Below, piece after piece: positions 1 through 8,253 of a stretch of DNA of 64,000 bases (positions are counted from its first letter, which is position 1; each line of letters opens with the position of its first letter). The notes under the pieces are model-generated. The model was not told the DNA's origin and did no database searches. It worked only from the letters and a program-made list of their open reading frames with translations. Source of the stretch: Chitinophagaceae bacterium UBA1953 (lineage in GTDB: Bacteria > Bacteroidota > Bacteroidia > Chitinophagales > Chitinophagaceae); contig DDEN01000041.1 in the NCBI GenBank assembly GCA_002336115.1, positions 321,395-385,394 on the forward strand, given 5' to 3'. The position numbers and the translations under genes are program-made.

Positions 1-1
1 A

Positions 2-2290
2 ATGAGAAAACTTATTTTATTAGCAGTAAGTGTATATCTGTGCGTAACTACATACGGGCAGGATACACTTGCGAAAGAATTAAATGAAATTGTAATCAGC
101 GCAAGCAAGTTTCCTGAAAAAAAAGTAAACGTAGCTCAAAGGATAGATGTCATCAACTCGAAATTTATTGGAAGGGTTAATGCACAAAATACAGGCGACC
201 TGCTGATTAATACCGGAAATGTGTTTGTACAAAAAAGCCAGCAGGGAGGCAGCAGTCCTGTTATACGTGGCTTTGAAGCAAGCCGTGTTTTACTGGTTGT
301 TGATGGTGTGCGAATGAACAATCTTATCTACAGATCAGGTCATTTGCAGAATGCAATTACGGTAGATCAAAATATGCTTGAAGACGTTGAAGTGCTATAC
401 GGGCCTGCTTCTACTTTATACGGAAGCGATGCACTGGGCGGTGTTGTTCACTTTAAAACAAAAACTCCTAAATTATCCTCAAAAGAAAACACAACCTACG
501 TTGCCGGAAATGGATTTGCACGCTACAGCTCAGCCAACGATGAAAAAACAATACATGCCGATTTTAATATTGGCGGAAAAAGAATTGCCTGGCTGCAATC
601 ATACACATACAGTGATTTTGGAGATATGAAGATGGGAAGAATTTACCCCAACAAATATCCCGGATTCGGACGTAGAGATTCATTTATTACCCGCATTAAC
701 GGAGCCGATACTGTTGTAAAAAATGCAGATACCAGGGTACAAAAGTTTTCGGGATATAAACAATGGGATATTTTGGAAAAAGTTCTCTTTCAGCAATCTG
801 AAAAAATAACACATAGTGTTAACTTCCAATTTTCAAACACAAGTAATGTTCCACGTTATGACCGGCTGCAGGATAAAAAGAACTTTGGCGGGTCAATCGG
901 CAACACTTTCCGTTATGCCGAGTGGTATTATGGCCCTCAAACAAGGTTGTTAGCCTCTTACAATTTACTGATAACAAAAGCAGGCTTTTTTGATGCAATT
1001 AACGTAAACATAAATTATCAGGACATTGAAGAAAGCCGTATTACAAGGGAATTTAGGAGATACGACAGACTTGATGGGAGGTTTGAAAAAGTAAAAGTGG
1101 GTGGTCTTGTAATTGATACAAGGAAATTATGGGCAAACAATGAATTAACCATGGGTATCGATGGCCAGTTGAACGATCTTAAATCAACTGCAACAAGGAC
1201 AAATACCAGCACAGGTGCTATATCAAAACTGGATACCCGTTACCCTGACGGCAAAAACAAAATGAACAATTTCGGAATGTTTGTGCAGCATTTATATAAA
1301 TTTAAAAACAGGAAATTTATTTTGAACGATGGATTACGGATTCAGAGCATATCCCTTCGCTCAACTTTGGTTGATACTGCATTGCTCTTTCATTTACCTT
1401 ATACAGAGATTAAGCAGGACAATTTTACTTTAACAGGAAATGCAGGAATAATTTACACCCCATCAACCTCAACAAAAATGTCCTTAAACTTTTCAACTGG
1501 TTTCAGAGCTCCAAATGTTGATGATCTTGCAAAAATTTTCGAATCAAGCACGTCGGCTAAACAATTGGTTGTTCCTAACCCGGATATTAAACCGGAAAAA
1601 ACATTCAATGTTGATATTGCTTTAAATCAAAGCATTGGTAAAAGCATAAGAGTTGAGTTAAGCGGTTTTTATACATGGTTCAGGGATGCACTTGTAAAAG
1701 CACCGTTTAAACTCAACGGACAAGATTCGGTTGATTATTATGGAGTAAAAAGCCAGGTGCTTGCAAATACCAATGCCAATAAAGCTTATTTATATGGCTT
1801 CAGCGCTGCATTACATGCAACATTTGCTAAATACTTTTTGTTCAGCAGCACTGTTACACTTACTAAAGGAAGGTTTGAAACCGATAACAGCAAAAATTCA
1901 TCAGTTTACGAAAAGCAAAGCAATGGAACATACGCCCTTGTAAGCAAACAGGTGTCATCAAAACCATTGGATCATATTCCACCTGTATTTGGAAAAACAA
2001 GTATCAGTTATCAGCAAAAGAAAATGTTCGCCGAAATTTTTGCTCTCTATAATGGATGGAAACACCTTAATGAGTACAATGCTGATGGTGAAGATAATGC
2101 ACAGTATGCAACTGCCGATGGCATGCCTTCGTGGATTACCTTCAACTTCAGAACAAGTTATAGCCTTACAAAAAAGGCAACACTTCAGTTTGCTGTTGAA
2201 AATATTTTCGACCGCAACTACAGGTATTTTGCATCAGGATTTTCTGCTCCGGGAAGAAATTACATTCTTGCACTGAGAATAGGCATGTAA
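2..2290 (+). CDS. TonB-dependent outer membrane receptor
   Basis: This is an energised outer-membrane importer. The N-terminus (MRKLILLAVSVYLCVTTYGQ) is a signal peptide. It is followed by a TonB-box-like stretch (LNEIVISASK, about residues 27-36), a plug domain with 'PVIRGFEASRVLLVVDGVRMNN' spread over about residues 86-107, and 'YGPASTLYGSDALGGVV' near 133-149, which is typical of heme/vitamin-type receptors. The rest is beta-barrel, with 'GFRAPNVDDL' and a terminal aromatic strand. At 762 residues it has the usual length for a receptor without the SusC N-terminal extension. The ATG at base 2 fits the signal peptide, but upstream sequence is missing, so the start and any riboswitch cannot be judged. 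The substrate is unknown; a heme- or metal-type ligand is only a guess. Confidence 0.9.
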   Translation: MRKLILLAVSVYLCVTTYGQDTLAKELNEIVISASKFPEKKVNVAQRIDVINSKFIGRVNAQNTGDLLINTGNVFVQKSQQGGSSPVIRGFEASRVLLVVDGVRMNNLIYRSGHLQNAITVDQNMLEDVEVLYGPASTLYGSDALGGVVHFKTKTPKLSSKENTTYVAGNGFARYSSANDEKTIHADFNIGGKRIAWLQSYTYSDFGDMKMGRIYPNKYPGFGRRDSFITRINGADTVVKNADTRVQKFSGYKQWDILEKVLFQQSEKITHSVNFQFSNTSNVPRYDRLQDKKNFGGSIGNTFRYAEWYYGPQTRLLASYNLLITKAGFFDAINVNINYQDIEESRITREFRRYDRLDGRFEKVKVGGLVIDTRKLWANNELTMGIDGQLNDLKSTATRTNTSTGAISKLDTRYPDGKNKMNNFGMFVQHLYKFKNRKFILNDGLRIQSISLRSTLVDTALLFHLPYTEIKQDNFTLTGNAGIIYTPSTSTKMSLNFSTGFRAPNVDDLAKIFESSTSAKQLVVPNPDIKPEKTFNVDIALNQSIGKSIRVELSGFYTWFRDALVKAPFKLNGQDSVDYYGVKSQVLANTNANKAYLYGFSAALHATFAKYFLFSSTVTLTKGRFETDNSKNSSVYEKQSNGTYALVSKQVSSKPLDHIPPVFGKTSISYQQKKMFAEIFALYNGWKHLNEYNADGEDNAQYATADGMPSWITFNFRTSYSLTKKATLQFAVENIFDRNYRYFASGFSAPGRNYILALRIGM

Positions 2291-2307
2291 GATTTTATCT
2301 GATTTTA

Positions 2308-2350
2308 GCCGCTGCAATAGTTTTTTTAACGCAAATGCAGCGGCTTTTTC
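2308..2350 (+). terminator. Rho-independent terminator after the TonB receptor
   Basis: A perfect 9-bp stem, GCCGCTGCA (2308-2316) with TGCAGCGGC (2336-2344), is followed at once by TTTTTC. It lies 18 bases after the receptor stop codon and separates it from the sigma-factor gene. The loop is long (19 bases) and itself T-rich. Confidence 0.75.
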
Positions 2351-2391
2351 ATTGATTTTGTCTAAATTCAGGGTTGCAAACCCATCTGTGA

Positions 2392-2976
2392 ATGACTGAA
2401 GAAGCAATCTTGCAAGGTTGTTTGAAAAATCAACCCGTTGCACAACAGGAATTATACAGCCGTTACAGCCCCAAAATGCTGGCTGTATGTTACCGTTTTG
2501 CCCGCAACCGGGAAGATGCAGAGGACATGTTGCAGGAAGGTTTCATCAGGGTATTTACACAGATTCATCAGTTTCAGAATAAAGGCTCTTTTGAAGGCTG
2601 GATCAGGCGGATTATTGTTCACACTTGCATTAATCATCTAAAAAAACATAAGAAGTTTAATGATAGTGTTGATATTTCTCAGGCGCAAACTGTGCAAATA
2701 AGAGAAGACAGTGTTCCCTCTATCATCCAGGCTAAACAGGTAATTGAATGCATAATAATGTTGCCTGTTGGCTACCGAACGGTATTGAACCTTTTTGCAA
2801 TTGACGGTTATACCCACCGTGAAATTGCAACAATGCTCGACATTGAAGAAAGTACAAGCCGGTCGCAATACACAAGAGCCAAGGCCATGCTGGAACAGAT
2901 TTTAGTGCAGAAGAAAATTATTCTGAGACCTCAAAGACAGGATGAATGGGTTGCAGCAGCCCATCCTCGGTTTTAA
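2392..2976 (+). CDS. ECF-type RNA polymerase sigma factor
   Basis: This is an alternative sigma factor of 194 residues. Region 2 covers about residues 15-85, with 'CYRFARNREDAEDMLQEGFIRVF' and 'FEGWIRRIIVHTCINHLKK' characteristic of region 2. Region 4 covers about 120-170, with 'LPVGYRTVLNLFAIDGYTHREIATML' forming the -35-recognition helix-turn-helix. The next gene encodes a membrane protein whose short cytoplasmic head resembles those commonly found beside Bacteroidetes ECF sigma factors, so the two may form a signalling pair. Target genes cannot be deduced from the sequence. Confidence 0.93.
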   Translation: MTEEAILQGCLKNQPVAQQELYSRYSPKMLAVCYRFARNREDAEDMLQEGFIRVFTQIHQFQNKGSFEGWIRRIIVHTCINHLKKHKKFNDSVDISQAQTVQIREDSVPSIIQAKQVIECIIMLPVGYRTVLNLFAIDGYTHREIATMLDIEESTSRSQYTRAKAMLEQILVQKKIILRPQRQDEWVAAAHPRF

Positions 2977-3011
2977 ATAAAATTCTTCCGTACAACCAAA
3001 CAAAACTGATT

Positions 3012-4400
3012 ATGGAGCGCTATATGTACCAGGACGAATCATTTGAAAGGATGCTGAAGCAGAAGGCAGATGAATATAAAATGTATCCATCGGGTAAGCT
3101 TTGGGAAAACATTCAGCAGCAGGTTCAGAAAAAATCCTATTTGCTTAATCTGAAATCTATCAGTCTCACCATTCTTCTCCTAACTACTTTTTCACTTTAT
3201 ATTTCCAGTAACCAACAAGCGTACAGCAAACTTTCAACCGAGAAAATACAACAACTTACATCTTTAACTAAAGCAACTGTACAAACAACAAACGGGCCTT
3301 TAACTCAATCAATTCCTGCAGCATATCCAAACATCAAAGCAATCACTACTGTTCAATCTGAAGAACCGGTACTTATCCAACAGCCTGAATCAGTTGCTGC
3401 AACTATTCCCGAACATACTTCAGCAACCGTTCAACCCGAGAATTCAGGTGAAAGTTCATCTATAGAAACAACGAACAACAATGCTGTAATTACAAGCGTA
3501 GATATAATAAAAGAAACTGTAATTGAAAAAACAGCACCGGCGTTAACGCATACTTCTTTAACTCCGGAAGTGTCATTGACAGAACCCGAACAAAAACTGC
3601 CATCAGCTCCTGAATCGGAAACCATTGTAACCGAACCCGAATCAATTACATTAAAAACTGATGCTGAACTCAACTACGAAGTAAATATTCCGGTACAGCT
3701 TATGCCAAAACTGAAAAAAGAAATTCAGTATTACATAACTCCTTCGGCAAGCTACCGTATTTTATATGCTGAAAACCTGTTTGCGTTTGGTAATATTCCC
3801 CAGCAAGATCCTGAAAATGCAGTCACACATAAGCCTGCAATGGGGCTCGAAGCAGGCGCAGCAGTTCGCTTCCCGGTTACGCCTAAATTCAGGTTTGTTG
3901 CCGGTTTGCAACTTAATTATACCCGTTATACTGTAAATGCTTACAAATCTTCTCCGCAACTAACTACGGTAGTATTAAATTATTCCGGCGTTCAGCAGCG
4001 TGTAAGCACACTAAACAATAACAATGGTTACTGGCCAAACGACGTAGCAAATGAAACCTACCAGGTTTCAATTCCGTTAGGCTTCCAGTTTCAGTTAGCC
4101 GGAAATAAAAAACTGCAATGGAATATTGGCGCTGAAGTTCAACCAACCTACATTATGAAAGCTTCGGGCTATCTTGTAACAAGCGATTACACAAAGTATA
4201 TTCAGGCTCCCGATCTTTTAAGCCATTTAAATGTGAACACATCGTTGCAAACGTTTTTAAGCTGGAATGCGAAGAAATATAAAATTATTGCCGGGCCTCA
4301 GTTCAGGTATCAGCTATTCTCCAATGCCCCGGATTATCCTATACAGGAACACATCATTGATTACGGTTTCCGTATAGGATTAATTAAAACACTGCGATAA
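3012..4400 (+). CDS. Membrane-anchored protein with anti-sigma-like head and C-terminal beta-barrel-like domain
   Basis: I place the start at the ATG at 3012. The earlier ATG at 2946 overlaps the sigma-factor gene and gives a poor leader. The predicted layout has four parts. A charged cytoplasmic head (about residues 1-48) contains 'FERMLKQKADEYKMYPSGKLWENI', a motif like that of Bacteroidetes membrane proteins encoded after ECF sigma factors. One membrane segment follows (LNLKSISLTILLLTTFSLYI). Next is a long periplasmic linker rich in Thr, Glu, Pro and Ser (about 70-215). The C-terminal half resembles small outer-membrane beta-barrels. An anti-sigma role is inferred from position and the head motif, not shown. 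Such proteins are usually annotated only as outer membrane beta-barrel proteins. Confidence 0.7.
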   Translation: MERYMYQDESFERMLKQKADEYKMYPSGKLWENIQQQVQKKSYLLNLKSISLTILLLTTFSLYISSNQQAYSKLSTEKIQQLTSLTKATVQTTNGPLTQSIPAAYPNIKAITTVQSEEPVLIQQPESVAATIPEHTSATVQPENSGESSSIETTNNNAVITSVDIIKETVIEKTAPALTHTSLTPEVSLTEPEQKLPSAPESETIVTEPESITLKTDAELNYEVNIPVQLMPKLKKEIQYYITPSASYRILYAENLFAFGNIPQQDPENAVTHKPAMGLEAGAAVRFPVTPKFRFVAGLQLNYTRYTVNAYKSSPQLTTVVLNYSGVQQRVSTLNNNNGYWPNDVANETYQVSIPLGFQFQLAGNKKLQWNIGAEVQPTYIMKASGYLVTSDYTKYIQAPDLLSHLNVNTSLQTFLSWNAKKYKIIAGPQFRYQLFSNAPDYPIQEHIIDYGFRIGLIKTLR

Positions 4401-4451
4401 CTCTTTATTGATTTTCTGTATTAAAAAACCAGATTTCAATATTTTTACAGC

Positions 4452-5024
4452 ATGATGAAATACATGTATGTGATTAGTTTTGCTGCTGTATTATTAATTT
4501 TCAGCAGTTGCAAAAACAAAAAAGCTGATCCAAAAGATTATATAAATGTAAGTGCATACCTCAAGGGACAATTAAAATACATCGACACAGTACCTTTTGC
4601 ATTTCTGAAACTTACAAAGAAAGACAGCCTCTTTACAGATTCGCAATACATTACCCGGGAACAGGTAAATAAAATAGTTAATGAATTTCTTGTAAAAGAA
4701 CTGGAGAAGGGAAATTTTGAAAAGAACTATAAAGAAATTTCTTTTGCCGATGCTACAATAAAAACAGTTACTATCAATTACGAAAGTACTGACAAGGATA
4801 ACCCCATTTCAAGAGTTGATGTTTATGTAAACCCTGACAAAGAAAGAATAAGCCAGGTTTATCTTGTACGTTCAAAAGAAAACAGCGATTCCACACTTAC
4901 GCAACAATTATTGTGGAAACACAACAAAAGTTTTTTGCTGATTACCACGATCAGTAAAAAAGATCAGACCGAGAAAACAATTACTGAACAAATTATCTGG
5001 GACGATAGGCCTGATGAGGAATAA
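4452..5024 (+). CDS. Hypothetical lipoprotein
   Basis: This is a 190-residue protein of unrecognised family. The N-terminus has a basic start, a hydrophobic run and a lipobox ending 'IFSSC' (Cys20), so it is probably a lipoprotein. The mature part is Lys-rich and soluble-looking, with no further membrane segments. Two ATGs (4452, 4455) are equally usable. It ends two bases before uvrC and is probably co-transcribed with it, but nothing suggests a role in DNA repair. Confidence 0.75.
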   Translation: MMKYMYVISFAAVLLIFSSCKNKKADPKDYINVSAYLKGQLKYIDTVPFAFLKLTKKDSLFTDSQYITREQVNKIVNEFLVKELEKGNFEKNYKEISFADATIKTVTINYESTDKDNPISRVDVYVNPDKERISQVYLVRSKENSDSTLTQQLLWKHNKSFLLITTISKKDQTEKTITEQIIWDDRPDEE

Positions 5025-5026
5025 GT

Positions 5027-6829
5027 ATGACTGATGAAGAACTGAAAAAGATATTACCAGGAATTCCTGCGCAACCCGGCATTTACAAATATTATGATGC
5101 TGACAAAAAATTATTGTATGTAGGAAAAGCAAAACATCTACGCAAAAGAGTTTCTTCTTATTTCACCAAAACACTTCAATCTTATAAAACACAGGAGCTT
5201 GTAAGGCGCATACACAGCATTGAATTCACTGTTGTAAACTCGGAACAGGATGCTTTTTTCCTTGAGAATTCGCTTATTAAGCAATTTCAGCCGGTATTTA
5301 ATATTGATCTGAAAGATGACAAAAGCTATCCTTTTATTGTAATTAAAAAAGAACCTTTCCCCCGAGTATTTCTTACACGGCGTAAGATGGATGATGGCTC
5401 AACCTATCTTGGTCCATTTACTTCAGTAGCCAGAGTGAGGGATTTAATTCAGTTTATAAGGCAGAATATTCCAATCAGAAACTGCAAGCTGAACCTTACC
5501 GATGCCAATATAAAAAAAGGTAAATTCAAAGTTTGCCTCGAATATCATCTGGGAAACTGTAAAGGGCCTTGCGAAGGTTTGCAATCTGCTGATGATTACA
5601 TGAGCGATCTTGACCAGGTTAAAAACCTGCTGAAAGGAAATCTTTCGCCTGTACTCAGGCATCTGAAAGAAGAAATGAAAAAGTTTGCTGCTGGTCTGAA
5701 CTTTGAAAAAGCAGAAATGCTGCGAAAAAAAATTGAACATCTCGAATCGTACAAAGCAACCTCAACAGTTGTAAATCCAAAAATGGGCGATGCAGATGTT
5801 TTCTCAGTTGTAATCAGCGATGATAAAGCGTTTGTCAACTTTATGATGGTTCAGAACGGAGCTGTTATTCAAACAGAAAATATTCAGCTTGAAAGCCATC
5901 TTGAAGAAAACGAAAAACAGATTCTTGAATTTGCCGTCAGTTTTATCCGCAATAAATTTGAAAGTATATCGCAGGAAATCATTGTTCCGGTAGATATTGA
6001 ATTACTCGACGATCAACTGAAAGTGACCGTTCCAAAAGCAGGCGACAAGAAAAATCTCCTTGACCTATCGAAGAAAAATGCAGCTATCTTTTTTGAAGAG
6101 TACAAAAGGAAAAAAGCATTGCATTTGTATGATAAGAAAAAAGATACTGCTAAAACCATTCTTCAGCAATTGCAGAAAGATCTTCACCTGCCACAGCTAC
6201 CTCTGCATATTGAATGTTTCGATAACTCCAATTTTCAGGGAAGTTACCCCGTGGCTGCAATGGTTTGCTTCAAAAACGGCGAACCCAGCAAAAAAGATTA
6301 CAGGCATTTTAATATAAAAACAGTTACCGGCATTAATGACTTTGCTTCAATGAAAGAAGTGGTAATGCGGCGATATAAACGCTTAACAGAAGAAAATGAA
6401 CCACTGCCACAACTTGTAATTATCGACGGAGGAAAGGGGCAGTTATCTGCTGCAATGGAAAGCATAAGAGAGCTAAAACTGGAAAATAAGCTTACAGTAG
6501 TTGGCCTTGCTAAAAATGTAGAAGAAATTTTTTTTACAGGCGATACAGAATCATTAAAGCTTCCTTATACAAGTGATTCTTTGAAATTAATCCGCACAAT
6601 AAGAGATGAAGTTCACCGCTTTGGCATAACACATCACCGACAGAAAAGAAGTAAAGGAGCTTTTACTACACAATTAGAAAATATTCCAGGTATTGGCAAA
6701 TCAACGATTGATTTGCTGCTCAAAGAATTTAAATCTGTTGCAAATATTAAGAATGCACCAATAGAAGACCTCGCAGAAATAATTGGATTTAAGAAAGCAG
6801 GAATAGTAAAAGATGTACTGAAAGATTAA
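5027..6829 (+). CDS. uvrC: Excinuclease ABC subunit C (UvrC)
   Basis: This is the dual-incision nuclease of nucleotide excision repair, acting with UvrA and UvrB in the cytoplasm. It is a full-length 600-residue protein. The GIY-YIG 3'-incision domain is at about residues 15-95 ('GIYKYY...LLYVGKAKHLRKRV'). Four cysteines (C153, C170, C178, C182) are arranged like the UvrC iron-sulfur ligands. The UvrB-interacting UVR helix pair is near 210-235 ('FEKAEMLRKKIEHL'). The RNase H-like 5'-incision domain starts near 390 ('ECFDNSNFQGSYPVAAMV'). A helix-hairpin-helix tail lies near 550-595 ('IPGIGKSTIDLLL'). The start codon is 2 bases after the upstream lipoprotein gene. Confidence 0.97.
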   Translation: MTDEELKKILPGIPAQPGIYKYYDADKKLLYVGKAKHLRKRVSSYFTKTLQSYKTQELVRRIHSIEFTVVNSEQDAFFLENSLIKQFQPVFNIDLKDDKSYPFIVIKKEPFPRVFLTRRKMDDGSTYLGPFTSVARVRDLIQFIRQNIPIRNCKLNLTDANIKKGKFKVCLEYHLGNCKGPCEGLQSADDYMSDLDQVKNLLKGNLSPVLRHLKEEMKKFAAGLNFEKAEMLRKKIEHLESYKATSTVVNPKMGDADVFSVVISDDKAFVNFMMVQNGAVIQTENIQLESHLEENEKQILEFAVSFIRNKFESISQEIIVPVDIELLDDQLKVTVPKAGDKKNLLDLSKKNAAIFFEEYKRKKALHLYDKKKDTAKTILQQLQKDLHLPQLPLHIECFDNSNFQGSYPVAAMVCFKNGEPSKKDYRHFNIKTVTGINDFASMKEVVMRRYKRLTEENEPLPQLVIIDGGKGQLSAAMESIRELKLENKLTVVGLAKNVEEIFFTGDTESLKLPYTSDSLKLIRTIRDEVHRFGITHHRQKRSKGAFTTQLENIPGIGKSTIDLLLKEFKSVANIKNAPIEDLAEIIGFKKAGIVKDVLKD

Positions 6830-6841
6830 TTCAAAAAAAAT

Positions 6842-6875
6842 GGGGCCAGGATAGAAATCCAGCCCCGTCTTTAAA
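6842..6875 (+). terminator. Candidate terminator after uvrC
   Basis: A stem GGGGC (6842-6846) / GCCCC (6862-6866) with an inner GGAT/ATCC stem lies 12 bases after the uvrC stop. The T-run downstream is weak (GTCTTTAAAA). On the opposite strand the stem is followed by a longer T-run, so its direction is uncertain. The bases from here to 7057 contain no convincing gene. Confidence 0.4.
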
Positions 6876-7057
6876 ATCCAATATCCTATGAAAAACCGAA
6901 ACAAAGATACAGGTTATTGAGTGAAAAGCAATACCACGAAGTGGGTATTTTCATGGTATTTTCTTAAAATAACACATCCATACAATCATTGTCCCGTTTA
7001 TTTTTTTTACTACAATAAAGTAGAAGTTTTGGCAGTTAAAGAATCATATTTACCAAA

Positions 7058-7086
7058 GAAAAAAGCCGCCCAAAAAGGCGGCTTTG
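7058..7086 (-). terminator. Rho-independent terminator of the gld operon
   Basis: A perfect 9-bp stem, AAAGCCGCC (7062-7070) with GGCGGCTTT (7077-7085), has a 6-base loop. On the minus strand it runs into a T-rich tract. It sits 20 bases past the gldN stop and closes the gldKLMN transcript. It could also act on the plus strand. Confidence 0.85.
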
Positions 7087-7105
7087 CTAATATCATTTTC
7101 AGTTA

Positions 7106-8242
7106 TTAATACGACCACAAATCCTGTTCGTAGTTAAATATTTTTTCTTTGATGTTTTCTCCTTCAAGCAAACGAAGAATGGGATCTTTTATATAATCTT
7201 TCAACCTTCTGTCGTAAGGATTATCCATGGTTGTTTTTGTAATGTAGCTGCTGAACATTCTGTTTTCAAACAACTCTTCCCATGTCATGCGGGCACCATA
7301 GTTTTTACCATTAAATGCTTCGTATTTTGAAAGAATCGGGCGGCAGTCAGGATAATATACCCAGAATAAAGGAGAAGGCCCGATATAGATCCCTGATGAA
7401 GTATATGTTTGTTTAACAGGACAAATACCGAGAATACGTACAAACATTCTGGACGATTCTTTATCAAATACCCATTCTTCTTTTATTCTGAACTGGTAAA
7501 TGCTATCCGGATCAACTTCACGGGCTCTGACTTCATATCTTACAATATTTCCCTGCATATCATAAACAGGAACTGTATCAAGACCTCCGGAAAAAGATTC
7601 CATTACTTTGGAAGGTGTAAGAGGAGTTGTAAACCGATCATCAAAAGGATCAAAAGCTGTTACTTCCCGGTTCCTGATTGCCTGTAAAAGAATAGAAATA
7701 AAACGCTGGTTACCATTATCCTCATCAGCAGCATAACGGAAAGGCAGATTCATTTTTTCACGAGTATCAATTTCCCTCCATACACGCTGGCGATAAACCG
7801 CATCATCTTCACGAATATGCTCATAAGCTAATGGCTGACGGTCTTTAATCAAGTTACGCTCAATTGAAGCATCATTACGTAATGAAGGCTTAACTGAATC
7901 CATTGCGGCGTTACCAGTTGAAGGCACTACAACAATAGGAATATTCGCCTGCGGCTGATTACTTGGCTGCTGCTGGTTATTATTACCATAGCCTGATTGG
8001 TTGCCATAACCCGACTGGTTATTTCCGTAACCAGATTGTTGCGGCTGCTGTTGCTGCTGATTCTGATTACCATAGCCAGATTGCTGTTGCTGAGCTGGCT
8101 GTGTGCCATAACCTGAGGACTGGTTACCATAGCCTGAAGTCTGGCGTTGGGTTTTAGTTCTTTTCTTTTGTTGAGCATCAACACCGCTTGAAATCAGCAG
8201 GCAAATAGCTAAAACATAAAAACCGAGGTTTTTCATTTTCAT
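7106..8242 (-). CDS. gldN: Gliding motility / type IX secretion protein GldN
   Basis: This is the periplasmic component of the type IX secretion (PorKLMN/GldKLMN) machine, where GldN works with the GldK lipoprotein ring under the outer membrane. A signal peptide (residues 1-23, ending VDA-Q) is followed by a Gln/Gly/Tyr/Asn-rich tract (about 35-98) and then the conserved GldN domain (about 115-378), which includes 'VYRQRVWREIDTREKMNLPFRY' in its first part. It is the last gene of the operon, starting 11 bases after gldM ends. The low-complexity tract makes it longer than the basic family; see the separate entry. Confidence 0.93.
   Translation of the reverse strand: MKMKNLGFYVLAICLLISSGVDAQQKKRTKTQRQTSGYGNQSSGYGTQPAQQQQSGYGNQNQQQQQPQQSGYGNNQSGYGNQSGYGNNNQQQPSNQPQANIPIVVVPSTGNAAMDSVKPSLRNDASIERNLIKDRQPLAYEHIREDDAVYRQRVWREIDTREKMNLPFRYAADEDNGNQRFISILLQAIRNREVTAFDPFDDRFTTPLTPSKVMESFSGGLDTVPVYDMQGNIVRYEVRAREVDPDSIYQFRIKEEWVFDKESSRMFVRILGICPVKQTYTSSGIYIGPSPLFWVYYPDCRPILSKYEAFNGKNYGARMTWEELFENRMFSSYITKTTMDNPYDRRLKDYIKDPILRLLEGENIKEKIFNYEQDLWSY
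7949..8140 (-). repeat. SGYGN/Q low-complexity coding repeat in gldN
   Basis: This encodes residues 35-98 of GldN: six copies of SGYG followed by N or T, mostly flanked by Q, separated by runs of up to five Gln. The DNA is a degenerate repeat of a CCATAACC(A/T/C)GA-like unit on the plus strand. It resembles the prion-like low-complexity segments of proteins that phase-separate. It lies directly after the signal peptide, so it would be a flexible periplasmic extension. Confidence 0.9.
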
Positions 8243-8253
8243 TTCTATACTCT

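Noticed and set aside
2..2290. Assigning the first TonB receptor to heme or siderophore uptake
   Set aside because: No regulatory site or partner gene supports a specific ligand within the window.
2946..3011. Longer N-terminus for the membrane protein after the sigma factor (ATG 2946)
   Set aside because: It would overlap the sigma gene by 31 bases and puts a Cys/Pro-rich leader before the conserved charged head; ATG 3012 fits better.
6842..6866. GGGGC/GCCCC hairpin as a regulatory RNA after uvrC
   Set aside because: It is short, directly follows the stop codon, and is better explained as a weak or bidirectional terminator.
7949..8140. Possible CRISPR-like or tandem repeat array
   Set aside because: The repeat is in frame within gldN, has irregular unit lengths and encodes SGYGN/Q; there are no spacers.
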